A DNA stretch of 64,000 bases from DATATV01 sp035551355. Its GTDB lineage: Bacteria > Actinomycetota > Actinomycetes > Mycobacteriales > Pseudonocardiaceae. Made by a program: the position numbers and the translations under genes. The notes below the pieces were generated by a model that saw nothing but the letters and a program-made list of their open reading frames with translations, was not told the DNA's origin and made no database searches. Of this stretch, positions 8,722 through 16,957 are shown one piece after another; position 1 is the first letter of the stretch; every line of letters starts with the position of its first letter. Location: the NCBI GenBank assembly GCA_035551355.1, contig DASZNF010000071.1:1-64000 (forward strand). The letters run 5' to 3'.

Positions 8722-9294
8722 GTGATAACGATCGAGGAAGGGATCGCCGTACCCGCCCCACCCGGGCGGGTATGGGAGGTCGTCTCCAATCCGGCCGAGG
8801 TGGTGTCCTGCATCAGCGGCGCCGAACTCGGCGAGTCCCACGAGGACGGCTCCTTCGACGGCACGCTGGTGGTGAAGTTCGGCGCGGTGCGGGTGCGGTT
8901 CGGCGCCCGGTTGTCGTTGACTCTCAACGAATCCGAGCACGAGGGCCGGCTGTCCGCGCGGGGCCGGGACGGGCAGGGCGCCACCCGGTTCAGCGCCGAG
9001 GCGACCTTCCGGGTCGTGGAGGACGCGCAGGCCGGTGGCTCGCGGGTGCGGATGTCCGGCGAGATCAAGCTGGCCGGCAAATTGGCCTCGGTGATCGAAT
9101 CCGGCGCCGGCGCGGTGGTGGCCCGGATGACCAAGGAGTTCTCGGCCGAACTGGTGCGCAAATGCGCGGGCGAGGAGGCGGCCGAGGCGATCGTCGTGCC
9201 GTCGGCCCGGCAGACCTGGTGGGCGGTGTTGCGGGCCTGGTTGCGACAGATCGTCCACAAGCGACAGAACGAGCAGGCGGGGAGGGTCGGATGA
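8722..9294 (+). CDS. SRPBCC-fold CoxG-like protein
   Basis: 190 residues; GTG start preceded by AAGCGAGG. The opening IEEGIAVPAPPGRVWEVVSNPAEVVSCISGAE gives the START/SRPBCC hallmarks of the CoxG family: a Val-Pro-Ala-Pro strand, then a Trp in helix 1 and a Pro-Gly-Ala-like turn. The later EATFRV and SGEIKLAGKLAS segments complete the beta-grip. CoxG proteins help anchor or mature CO dehydrogenase, but relatives without molybdenum hydroxylases occur in catabolic operons and may bind hydrophobic ligands. No cox large, medium or small subunit is nearby. The C-terminus is amphipathic and basic (WWAVLRAWLRQIVHKRQ) and may touch the membrane. ATGA overlap with the next gene. Confidence 0.75.
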   Translation: MITIEEGIAVPAPPGRVWEVVSNPAEVVSCISGAELGESHEDGSFDGTLVVKFGAVRVRFGARLSLTLNESEHEGRLSARGRDGQGATRFSAEATFRVVEDAQAGGSRVRMSGEIKLAGKLASVIESGAGAVVARMTKEFSAELVRKCAGEEAAEAIVVPSARQTWWAVLRAWLRQIVHKRQNEQAGRVG

Positions 9295-10145
9295 CCAGGC
9301 TCAACAGCATCATCGGCGCGCTGGAGGCCGGCCGGCACGCGTTCGGGGCGTTCGTCGCCCCGGAACCCGCTGCTGCCGCGGACTTCGCGGCCACCGACTA
9401 CGACGGTCTGGTGTTCGAGGCCGAGCACAAGGCCTGGGACGCCACGGCGTTGCGGGGCTGCCTGCAGAACCTGCTGGACCGGCGGCGCATCGTGGAGGGC
9501 GGCACGCTGGCCGCCTCGCCCACTCCGCTGGTGCGGGTTCCGGTCAACGGCGCGGAATTCGGTCAGTGGCACGCCAAGCAGGCGCTCGATCTGGGTGCGT
9601 ACGGGGTCGTCTGGCCGCACGTCACCACGGTCGAGGAGGCGCGCAACGCGGTCGCCGCCTGCCGGTATCCGCGGCTGCCCGACCAACCCCGGTTCGAACC
9701 GGCGGGCGTGCGCGGCGACGCGCCGGCCGCGGCCGCGCGCTACTGGGGCATCTCCAACCAGGAGTACTACCAGAAGGCCGATGTGTGGCCGCTGGACCCG
9801 GCGGGCGAAATCCTGGTGGTGCTGATGATCGAGGATCAGCGTGGTATCGAGAATCTGCCCGCGATCCTCACGCAGGTGCCCGGTATCGGGATGGTGCTGA
9901 TCGGCGAGGGCGATCTGAGCCAGGAACTGGGTGTGCCCCGGCAACTGGAGCACCCGCTGATGATCGAGGCGCGCAAGCGGATCGTGGGGATCTGCCAGGA
10001 GAACGACGTCGTGGTCGGACATCCGCATGTCACCGCGGGCAACGTCGAGCGGGTGCTCGACGAGGGCTACCGGTTCTTGATGTCCGCGCCGGTGCGTAGC
10101 TTTCCCGGCCTGGAACTGGGCCGCAAGCTCACCGGCCGCTCCTGA
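9291..10145 (+). CDS. HpcH/HpaI-family class II aldolase
   Basis: 284 residues, overlapping the previous gene by ATGA. It has the HpcH/HpaI (beta/alpha)8 pattern: FGAFVAPEPAAAADFAATDYDGLVFEAEH, then the catalytic-arginine strand PLVRVPVNG. LDLGAYGVVWPHV is the conserved Gly-Ala-x-Gly stretch, and two acidic metal ligands fit in VLMIED and GEGDLS. Family members reversibly cleave 4-hydroxy-2-oxoacids to pyruvate or oxaloacetate plus an aldehyde or keto acid. Next to a LigJ-like hydratase it could act on the hydrated product, such as 4-carboxy-4-hydroxy-2-oxoadipate. That link is inference, because the usual enzyme for that step is of another fold. Confidence 0.85.
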   Translation: MTRLNSIIGALEAGRHAFGAFVAPEPAAAADFAATDYDGLVFEAEHKAWDATALRGCLQNLLDRRRIVEGGTLAASPTPLVRVPVNGAEFGQWHAKQALDLGAYGVVWPHVTTVEEARNAVAACRYPRLPDQPRFEPAGVRGDAPAAAARYWGISNQEYYQKADVWPLDPAGEILVVLMIEDQRGIENLPAILTQVPGIGMVLIGEGDLSQELGVPRQLEHPLMIEARKRIVGICQENDVVVGHPHVTAGNVERVLDEGYRFLMSAPVRSFPGLELGRKLTGRS

Positions 10146-10173
10146 CCACCCCGCCGACTCCGGGAGACCGTTC

Positions 10174-11229
10174 ATGGTTATCGACTGTCACGGCCATTTC
10201 ACCACCGCGCCGCCCGCGCTAGGGCAATGGCGCCAGCGCCAGATCACGGCGTTCGAGGAATCCGGCGCCCGGGTGTCGCCCGACGAGCTGCACATCGAGG
10301 ACGCGGAAATCGCCGCCGCCATCGAGGGCGGTCAGCTGAAGCTGCAGACCGAACGCGGCACCGATGTCACGCTTTTCTCCCCCGGCGCGGGAAAGATGGC
10401 CCACCACTACGGCGACGGACGGACCAGCCTGGACTGGTCGCGGGTCAGCAACGACCTCATCGCCCGGGTGTGCCGGCTGTTCCCGGGCCGGTTCGTCGGC
10501 GTGTGCCAGCTGCCGCAGTCGCCCGGTGACGGGCTGGCCTCCGCCATCCACGCCTCGGCCGCGGAACTCCAGCGCTGCGTGGAAGAGCTTGATTTCGTCG
10601 GCTGCCTGCTGAATCCGGACCCGTCCGACGGCTACTGGCAGGCGCCGCCGCTGACCGACCGGATCTACTACCCGCTCTACGAGAAGATGGTGGAGCTGGA
10701 CGTGCCGGCCATGGTGCATGTGGCGATGTCGCGCAATCCGGCCATCCAGGGCACCTGCGCGCACTATCTCAACGGCGACACCTCGGCGTTCATGCAGCTG
10801 TGCCAGTCCGATCTGTTCACCGATTTCCCCACGCTGCGGCTGATCCTGCCGCACGGCGGCGGCGCGGTGCCCTACCACTGGGGCCGCTACCGGGGGATGA
10901 TGGCCGACCAGGGCCGGCCGCCGCTGGAAGAAGCGTTGCTGCGCAACGTTTTCTTCGATACCTGCGTGTACCACAAGCGCGGCCTGGAGCTGCTGACCGA
11001 TCTCATTCCGGCCCGCAACGTGCTGTTCGCCTCCGAGATGATCGGCGCGGTCCGCGGGATCGACCCGGAGGCCGGGCACCGGTTCGACGACACCAAGGCC
11101 TATCTGGATGCCATCGACTCGATCGGCGAGGCGGACCGGGAGGCGATCTACGGCGGCAACGCGCTGCGGGTGTTCCCGCGCCTGGAACGCGTGCTGGGCA
11201 ACGAAAAGCAGAAGGAGCTCGCGCAGTGA
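10174..11229 (+). CDS. Amidohydrolase-superfamily hydratase, 4-oxalomesaconate hydratase (LigJ)-like
   Basis: 351 residues. It begins MVIDCHGHFTTAP, with the H-x-H metal site. Along its length it resembles the LigJ hydratase of protocatechuate 4,5-cleavage: LNPDPSDGYWQAPPLTDRI, YEKMVELDVPAMVHV, ILPHGGGAVPYHWGR, FFDTCVYH and FASEMIGAVRGIDP all sit in the expected order. LigJ adds water to 4-oxalomesaconate using Zn. The high similarity supports a tricarboxylate-like enoic acid as substrate, but no ring-cleavage dioxygenase is in the window. So the pathway may start from a different compound. The stop overlaps the next start (GTGA). Confidence 0.82.
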   Translation: MVIDCHGHFTTAPPALGQWRQRQITAFEESGARVSPDELHIEDAEIAAAIEGGQLKLQTERGTDVTLFSPGAGKMAHHYGDGRTSLDWSRVSNDLIARVCRLFPGRFVGVCQLPQSPGDGLASAIHASAAELQRCVEELDFVGCLLNPDPSDGYWQAPPLTDRIYYPLYEKMVELDVPAMVHVAMSRNPAIQGTCAHYLNGDTSAFMQLCQSDLFTDFPTLRLILPHGGGAVPYHWGRYRGMMADQGRPPLEEALLRNVFFDTCVYHKRGLELLTDLIPARNVLFASEMIGAVRGIDPEAGHRFDDTKAYLDAIDSIGEADREAIYGGNALRVFPRLERVLGNEKQKELAQ

Positions 11230-12878
11230 AGGTCTACGAAGCGCTCGCCAACGCGTTCGCCGCCGAGGGCGTCACCGACGTGTTCGGCATGATGGGCGAC
11301 GCCAACATGCACTGGATGAACGCGCTCGCCGGCCAGGGAGTGCGGCTCTACGAGGTGCGGCACGAGGGCTCCGGACTGGGCATGGCCGACGGATTCGCCC
11401 GCGCCGCCGGGAAACCGGGCGTGGTGACCACCACCAGCGGTCCGGGCACCGCGCAGCTGGCCACCTCGATGATCGTGGCCAGCCGGGCCCGCACCCCGCT
11501 GGTGGCCTTCTGCGGCGAGACCGCCTGGGGCGACCAGAGCGCCGTGCAGTACCTGGACCAGAAGCGCTTCGCCGCGGCCATCGAGTGCGAGTTCGTTCAC
11601 CTCTCCCGGGCCGACCAGGCCGAGGAGGTGGTGCAGCGGGCCTTCTACCTCGCTCGCACCGAATCCAAGCCGGTGATGATCAGCGCGCCGATCGACGTGC
11701 AGCAGCAGGAGTTCGAGGACGTCGGGCCCTACGTCCCGTCCACCGAACTGATCCGTGTCCCGAAACTGCTGCCGGACCCGCAGCTCATCGAGCAGGCGTG
11801 CGAGATCATCGGCGCCAGCAAGCGGGTGGTGATCGTCGCCGGCCGCGGTGCCCGCAAGGCCGGGGCGGGAGAGCAGATCCTGGCGTTGCAGCGGCGCACC
11901 GGCGCCATGCTGGCCACCACCCTGCAGGCCAAGAACTGGCTGTGCGCGGAATCCGAGTACCACGTGGGCATCGCCGGGCTGTTCGGCAGCAAACTGGCCA
12001 TGGAGTTGTTGCAGGAAGCCGATTGTGTGGTCGCGGTCGGTGCGAGCCTGAACCATTACACCATCGAGAGCGGCTATCTGTTCCCGGACGCCAAGTACGT
12101 GCAGATCGACACCGCGCCGCACCTGGTGATGGGCAACGGTCAGGTCGCCGACTGCTATCTGCAGGCCGACGCGGTCACCGCGGTCACCGAACTGACCTCG
12201 GCGCTGGAGAATCGCGGCGTCCAGCTGGAGGGCTTCCACACCCCCGAGGTGCACAGCCGGCTGTCCGCGCCGCTGATCGACCCCACCGAGTACCGGGGCG
12301 AGCGGGGCCTGCTCGACCCGCGCGAGGCGATCGCGGTGCTGGACGCCGAACTGCCCGGCGAGATCGACCTGGTGCTGGGCAGCGGGCACCAGACCGACTT
12401 CGGCACCATGCTGTTCCAGCGGTCCCGCGAGGTCACCTCCAACTACGGCATGTTCGGCGCCATCGGCCAGGCCCCGCTGATCACCATCGGCCAGGTGGTG
12501 GCCAACGGCGGCAAACCGACGTTCGTGGTCGAGGGCGACGCCAGTTTCCTGATGCACCTGTCGGAGTTCGAGACCGCCTGCCGGTACGCGCTGCCGGTGC
12601 TGGTCGTGGTCATGAACGACGAAGGACTTGGCGCGGAGTACCACAAATCCCGCGCTAAAGGCCTCGACCCGGAGCTCGCGGTGATCCCTACCCCGGAGCT
12701 CGGGTCGGTGGCCAAGGCCCTGGGCGGCGGTGGCGCGACCGTGCGCACACCGGGCGAACTGCGGGTCGCGCTGGCCGAGTACCTCCGCGACCCGCGGCCC
12801 ACCGTGATCGACGTCCGGATCACCCGCGATGTGCTCAGCGTGCCCTATCGGCGCATCCAGTACGGGGAGGACGTGTGA
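11226..12878 (+). CDS. Thiamine-diphosphate-dependent enzyme, acetolactate-synthase-like
   Basis: 550 residues, start GTG overlapping the upstream stop. Three ThDP domains are present. The N-terminal pyrimidine-binding domain has the catalytic glutamate in YEVRHEGSGLGMADG near residue 45. The central domain (about 195-330) has VVIVAGRGARKAGA. The C-terminal pyrophosphate domain has VVEGDASFLMHLSEFETA and the metal-binding GD...N pattern ending in VVVMNDEGLGAEYH. Relatives include acetolactate synthase, oxalyl-CoA or benzoylformate decarboxylase and sulfoacetaldehyde acetyltransferase. The residues do not fix the reaction. In this operon it likely decarboxylates or ligates a 2-oxoacid released by the aldolase; this is inference. 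Confidence 0.85.
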   Translation: MKVYEALANAFAAEGVTDVFGMMGDANMHWMNALAGQGVRLYEVRHEGSGLGMADGFARAAGKPGVVTTTSGPGTAQLATSMIVASRARTPLVAFCGETAWGDQSAVQYLDQKRFAAAIECEFVHLSRADQAEEVVQRAFYLARTESKPVMISAPIDVQQQEFEDVGPYVPSTELIRVPKLLPDPQLIEQACEIIGASKRVVIVAGRGARKAGAGEQILALQRRTGAMLATTLQAKNWLCAESEYHVGIAGLFGSKLAMELLQEADCVVAVGASLNHYTIESGYLFPDAKYVQIDTAPHLVMGNGQVADCYLQADAVTAVTELTSALENRGVQLEGFHTPEVHSRLSAPLIDPTEYRGERGLLDPREAIAVLDAELPGEIDLVLGSGHQTDFGTMLFQRSREVTSNYGMFGAIGQAPLITIGQVVANGGKPTFVVEGDASFLMHLSEFETACRYALPVLVVVMNDEGLGAEYHKSRAKGLDPELAVIPTPELGSVAKALGGGGATVRTPGELRVALAEYLRDPRPTVIDVRITRDVLSVPYRRIQYGEDV

Positions 12879-12880
12879 AC

Positions 12881-12964
12881 ATGACGGAGCCGTCTGTCCG
12901 TTTAGGCCAGTATCCGCGCGCGAAGGCGTTGCCGGAGGGCGAGGCGGAGTTCCTTGATGGCTGA
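12881..12964 (+). CDS. Candidate 27-residue leader or small protein with a TTA codon
   Basis: A short frame starts at ATG 12881, 2 nt after the ThDP gene stop and about 10 nt after GGGGAGG. It runs MTEPSVRLGQYPRAK... and stops at 12964, overlapping the DUF3500 start by 8 nt. Most codons end in G or C as in the neighbours, but residue 8 is TTA, the rarest leucine codon in high-GC actinomycetes. It could be a real small protein or a coupling leader that lets ribosomes reach the next gene. It is not recognised as part of any family, so the case rests on position and ribosome-binding site. Confidence 0.4.
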   Translation: MTEPSVRLGQYPRAKALPEGEAEFLDG

Positions 12965-14147
12965 GCAGGCCGAGGAACGCGCCGAGCTGCGGGACCGGGG
13001 CGCGGCCCCGACCCGGCGGCCCACGGTGTGGACCCCGGACCTGCTCGGCAAGATCGAGTGGCGGGTACGCGCCGCGGCCGAGCCGTTCCGTGGTATATCC
13101 ATAAAGGACGGAGTCGAGCCGGGTCTGTTTCCGTTGACCGCGACCGGGGTGGACTTCAACGGGCTGCGCCGCGCGGGCGAGGACTATTTGGGTTCGCTGT
13201 CCACGGCGCAGCTGGCCGAGGGCCGGTTCGCCATGCACGACGTGTCCTGGCGGCACTGGGCCAATGGCGCCCGCTACTTCCTGCGCCACGGGCTGTGCCT
13301 GGAGGAACTGGCCGAACGGCAACGCGAACTGGCCCTGGAGATCATGCGCCGCAGTCTCAGTGACGCCGGTTTCCGCCAGGTCGTCGACCTGATGAAGCTC
13401 AACCGCACCATCGGCGAGCTGCGCGGCGAGACCGATCTGCTCAACGAATGGCTCTACTGGTTCAGCGTCTACGGCGAGCCCGAGCGCGGCAAGCCATGGG
13501 GCTGGCAGCTCGATGGTCACCACGTGAACGTCAACTGCGTTCTCGTCGACGACCGGATGGTGCTCACGCCGACCTTCCTGGGCGCCGAACCGGTCATCGC
13601 CGAGGGCGGGAAGTTCGCCGGAACCGAGGCCTTCCGCCGCGAAGAAGCGTTGGGGCAGCGGCTGTTCAGCGGTTTCGATGCCGGCCAGCGAAAGCGCGCG
13701 ACCATCGGCGACGGGCTGCCCGAGGACCTGTTCGCCGGCGCGTTCCGGGACAACTTCGAACTCGACTACGCGGGCCTGCCGTTCACCGAGCTGACCGAAG
13801 CCCAGTACGCCACCGCGCTGGACCTGGTCGACCTCTACGTCGGTCGGGCCGGCAAGGCCCACGCCGAGGTGCGCCGGGAAGAGGTGCTGGCCCACGCCGA
13901 CCGGACGTACTTCGCCTGGATCGGCGAAGCAGACGGGGTTTTCTACTACCGCGTGCACAGCCCGGTGATCCTCATCGAGTTCGAGCACCAGGCCGGTGTC
14001 ATGTACGCCAACGAGGTGCCCACCCGGCGGCACATCCACACCGTGGTGCGCACCCCCAACGGCAACGACTACGGCGCGGACCTGTTGCGGCAGCACCACG
14101 AGCGCCACCACCGCGGAGCGGGACACAGCAAAGGAGCAGGGGAATGA
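12957..14147 (+). CDS. DUF3500 family protein
   Basis: 396 residues; ATG 12957 is preferred over the TTG one codon earlier because of GGCGGAG upstream. The family signature appears as GWQLDGHHVNVNCVLVDDRMVLTPTFLGAEPV near 180-215, with a His-His pair, and again as ILIEFEHQ and PTRRHIHTVVRTPNGNDYG near the end. DUF3500 proteins have no established reaction. The conserved histidines and acidic residues suggest a metal site; this is inference. There is no signal peptide, so it is cytosolic here. Being tightly embedded between the ThDP enzyme and the decarboxylase-like genes, with an ATGA overlap downstream, it probably performs a step of the pathway. Confidence 0.8.
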   Translation: MAEQAEERAELRDRGAAPTRRPTVWTPDLLGKIEWRVRAAAEPFRGISIKDGVEPGLFPLTATGVDFNGLRRAGEDYLGSLSTAQLAEGRFAMHDVSWRHWANGARYFLRHGLCLEELAERQRELALEIMRRSLSDAGFRQVVDLMKLNRTIGELRGETDLLNEWLYWFSVYGEPERGKPWGWQLDGHHVNVNCVLVDDRMVLTPTFLGAEPVIAEGGKFAGTEAFRREEALGQRLFSGFDAGQRKRATIGDGLPEDLFAGAFRDNFELDYAGLPFTELTEAQYATALDLVDLYVGRAGKAHAEVRREEVLAHADRTYFAWIGEADGVFYYRVHSPVILIEFEHQAGVMYANEVPTRRHIHTVVRTPNGNDYGADLLRQHHERHHRGAGHSKGAGE

Positions 14148-15022
14148 AGATCGTCCTTGGACGTGACGACCTGGCGGCGGCGGCCGGGGCCGCGGCCGTG
14201 CGGGCCGGGGTCGAATCCGAGCGGGTCGAGGTGAAGCCGGTGAACAGGGCTTCCCGCGCGTTCATGAACGACGAGTCCTACGACGTGTGCGAGATACCCG
14301 TGGTGACTCTGCTGCAGGCCGCCGCCTACGGCAAACCGGTGGCGCTGCTGCCGATCACCACGCTGGGCCGGTTCCAGCACCAGACCCTGGTCACCATGGG
14401 GAACCTGACCGCGGCCGACCTGCCGGGCCGCAGTGTCGGCGTCCGGTCCTGGAGCCAGACCACCGGTGTGTGGGTGCGCGGGTTCATCACCGACCAGTAC
14501 GCCGTGAGACTGTCCGATGTAGACTGGCGGACCTACGAGGACGGGCACGTCGACGAGTACACCGACCCGGCCTGGGTGACGCGCGCGCCCGAGGGAACCA
14601 AGCTGCCCAAGGATTTCCTGGACGGCAAGGTCGATTTCGGCATCATGGGCAACGAGCTGCCCGCCGACGACCGGATCCGCACCGCCATCGCCGACCCCGA
14701 CGAGGTCGCCGCGGAATGGTCGCGGGCCAAGGGATTCGCGCCGATCAACCACGTGGTCGGGGTGAGCCTGACCGCTGCCCGGGAGCAGTCCAAGGCGGTG
14801 CTGTCGGTGTACGACGCGCTGCGCGCGGCGGCCGCGGCCACCGGTCCGGCGCCGGCTCCCGTCGAGCTGAACCCGGTCGGGTTCGCGGCGCTGCGCGGGC
14901 CGGTCACCCAGGCCGCGACCTACGCCTACGAGCAGGGCGTGCTGCCCCGCCGGGTCGAGTTCGACGAGCTGATGCGGCAGACCGCCACGGCGCTGGGCGT
15001 CGACCCGGACCGCCTCGACTGA
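14144..15022 (+). CDS. 4,5-dihydroxyphthalate decarboxylase-like protein, copy A
   Basis: 292 residues; AAGGAGCAGGGG precedes the ATG. It has the substrate-binding-protein-like fold of the 4,5-dihydroxyphthalate decarboxylase family. The pattern is DVCEIPVVTLLQAAAYGKPV near 48, LPGRSVGVRSWSQTTGVWVRGF near 93 and YAVRLSDVDWRTYEDGHVDE near 118. No signal peptide is present, so it is an enzyme-like cytosolic member and not an importer subunit. The family removes a carboxylate from an ortho-dihydroxylated phthalate. It is shorter than its neighbour (327 residues) and lacks part of the N-terminal strand pattern LGDY seen there. The two may form a heteromer or act on different intermediates. Confidence 0.72.
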   Translation: MKIVLGRDDLAAAAGAAAVRAGVESERVEVKPVNRASRAFMNDESYDVCEIPVVTLLQAAAYGKPVALLPITTLGRFQHQTLVTMGNLTAADLPGRSVGVRSWSQTTGVWVRGFITDQYAVRLSDVDWRTYEDGHVDEYTDPAWVTRAPEGTKLPKDFLDGKVDFGIMGNELPADDRIRTAIADPDEVAAEWSRAKGFAPINHVVGVSLTAAREQSKAVLSVYDALRAAAAATGPAPAPVELNPVGFAALRGPVTQAATYAYEQGVLPRRVEFDELMRQTATALGVDPDRLD

Positions 15023-15051
15023 CCACCCGCTCCTGATGCGAAAGGCATGAC

Positions 15052-16035
15052 ATGGCAACGCTTTCCGTGGTCCTGGGGGACTACCCCCACGGACGCGCCC
15101 TGCTCGACGGCCAGGTCCCGGTGCCGGGACACGAGGTGCGGGCGGTCGAGGTCAAACCGGTCATCGGCGCCTACCGGCGGATGATCCGGGACCTGGAGTT
15201 CGACGTCTGCGAGCTCGCCCCGACCTCCTACCTGATGGCGCTGCAGGCCGAGGTGAAGCTCACCGGCATCCCGGTGTTCCTCAACCGGCGCTTCCACCAC
15301 GGCGATGTGCAGTGCGGCGCCACCTCGGGCATCCGGGTGCCGGCCGACCTGAAGGGCAAGCGGGTCGGTGTGCGGGCCTACACGGTCACCACCGGTGTGT
15401 GGATGCGCGGCATCCTGCGCGACGAGTACGACGTGGACGTCGACTCGATCACCTGGGTGGTGGACGACGAGGACCACATCGAGGGCCGCACCCCGGCCAA
15501 CGTCGAGCGGGTGACCGACGGCCGCTCCCTGGGCGAGCTGCTGACCGCGGGCGACATCGACGCCGCGTTCACCGGCAACGCGGGCACCGGCCGGGCCGGC
15601 GCGCCGCGCGCGGGCTGGGCGGCCGCCCCCACGGAGCAGCCCGCCGTCGCCGACGGCCCCTATCCGCTGTTCCCGGACCACGAAGTCCTTGCCGTGGACT
15701 GGTTCCTGCGCACCGGCGTGTACCCGCTGCACTCGGTGATCGCGATCCGGCAGGAGCTGGTGGACGCCGAGCCGACCCTGCCTTCCGTGCTGTACCAGGC
15801 TTTCGCCGAGAGCAAGCGCCGGCAGGTCGAGTCCGATCCGCAGTGGTCGGCACTGCCTCGGCTGGCCAAGCAGGAACGCCAGATCGGCGGCGATCCGATT
15901 CCCTATGGCCTGCGATCGAACGAGGCCAGTCTCCGCGCGTTGGTCAAGTTCTCCCGGGACCAGGGCCTGCTGGACGCGAACTTCCCCGGTGAGCCGGAGA
16001 AGTTGTTCGCCGCGGGCGACTACCCGGACGCCTGA
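15052..16035 (+). CDS. 4,5-dihydroxyphthalate decarboxylase-like protein, copy B
   Basis: 327 residues, the usual length of the family. It opens LSVVLGDYPHGRALLDGQV, a typical 4,5-dihydroxyphthalate decarboxylase start. FDVCELAPTSYLMA, IPVFLNRRFHHGDVQCG, DLKGKRVGVRAYTVTTGVWMRG and DEYDVDVDSITWV follow, all in the family order. It keeps the Arg-rich FLNRRFHH loop that copy A lacks, so it is the better candidate for a full active site. No signal peptide is seen. It lies 29 nt after copy A and 39 nt before the LigI-like gene. Its substrate is probably an aromatic or unsaturated polycarboxylate; the exact compound is unknown. Confidence 0.78.
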   Translation: MATLSVVLGDYPHGRALLDGQVPVPGHEVRAVEVKPVIGAYRRMIRDLEFDVCELAPTSYLMALQAEVKLTGIPVFLNRRFHHGDVQCGATSGIRVPADLKGKRVGVRAYTVTTGVWMRGILRDEYDVDVDSITWVVDDEDHIEGRTPANVERVTDGRSLGELLTAGDIDAAFTGNAGTGRAGAPRAGWAAAPTEQPAVADGPYPLFPDHEVLAVDWFLRTGVYPLHSVIAIRQELVDAEPTLPSVLYQAFAESKRRQVESDPQWSALPRLAKQERQIGGDPIPYGLRSNEASLRALVKFSRDQGLLDANFPGEPEKLFAAGDYPDA

Positions 16036-16074
16036 ACCTCCGAAACGGCCGCCTCGCGCGGGAAAGGTGCATTC

Positions 16075-16926
16075 ATGGACATCGTCGACACGCATTGCCA
16101 CGTCATCTCCGCTGACGAGCACAAGTACCCGCGCGCGCCCATCGGCGGGAAGCAGTCCGGCTGGGCCGGCACCCGGCCGGTGACCGCGGAGGGCATGGCC
16201 GAGGCCATGGATTCGGCCGGAGTCAGCCAGTCCGTGCTGGTGCAGGCCACCACCGCCTACGGCTACGACAACTCCTACGTGCTGGACAGCACGGCGGCGC
16301 GGCCGGAGAAGTTCATCGCGGTGGGCACCGTGGACCCGCTGCGGCCGGACGCCGCGGACAACCTGGCCGCGGTGGCCGGGAAGGGCGGGCTGTCCGGGGT
16401 GCGGCTGTTCACCAGCGGCAGCACTGTGCCCACCCAGGGCGAGTGGTTCGCCGCGCCGGAGACCTTTCCGTTCTGGGCCAAGGCAACCGAGCTGGGTGTC
16501 ACGGTCTGCCTGCAGATGCGGTTGGGCCCGGCGACCGAGCAGCTCAACGCGCTGCTGCGCCGGTACCCCTCGGTCTACGTGCTGCTGGATCACATGGCCT
16601 ACCCGGATATCGCGACCTCGCCCTCGGACGCGGGCACCGAGGTGGCGAAGCTGGCCGAGCACCCGGGCTTGCACCTGAAGCTGACTCACCGCAGCCTTGA
16701 ACCCCTGCACGACAAGGGAAAGGAGGCGGCGGCGTTCCTGGACCCGGTGCTGGCCGCGTTCGGCGCGAACCGGATCGCCTGGGGCTCCAACCTGCCGGCC
16801 GCGGAGCAGTCGCTGCCCGAGCTGGTCGCGCTGGCCGAGGGCGTGCTGGCCGAGTTGCCGGAGACCGAGCGGCGGGAGATCTTCGCGGGCACCGCGCGCC
16901 GGCTCTACCCGGATTTGGCCGCGTAA
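16075..16926 (+). CDS. Amidohydrolase_2 family hydrolase, 2-pyrone-4,6-dicarboxylate lactonase (LigI)-like
   Basis: 283 residues; GGGAAAGG precedes the ATG. It starts VDTHCHVIS with the H-x-H of the metal-dependent TIM-barrel amidohydrolases. The barrel strands GVRLFTSG, VYVLLDHMAYPDI and NRIAWGSNLP end in segments carrying His and polar residues of the active site. Lactonases of this group (LigI, D-galactarolactone isomerases) open cyclic esters. Next to a LigJ-like hydratase a pyrone or lactone substrate would make chemical sense: it would yield an oxalomesaconate-like acid. Other members are decarboxylases or simple hydrolases, so the lactonase assignment is moderate. Confidence 0.72.
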   Translation: MDIVDTHCHVISADEHKYPRAPIGGKQSGWAGTRPVTAEGMAEAMDSAGVSQSVLVQATTAYGYDNSYVLDSTAARPEKFIAVGTVDPLRPDAADNLAAVAGKGGLSGVRLFTSGSTVPTQGEWFAAPETFPFWAKATELGVTVCLQMRLGPATEQLNALLRRYPSVYVLLDHMAYPDIATSPSDAGTEVAKLAEHPGLHLKLTHRSLEPLHDKGKEAAAFLDPVLAAFGANRIAWGSNLPAAEQSLPELVALAEGVLAELPETERREIFAGTARRLYPDLAA

Positions 16927-16957
16927 AGCGACGGCCGGACGAGCGCGGAGAGCGGAC

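Noticed and set aside
11148..14126. A 992-codon minus-strand open frame
   Set aside because: It lies opposite three recognised enzymes, has no motifs and shows the composition expected from the complement of G/C-ending codons.
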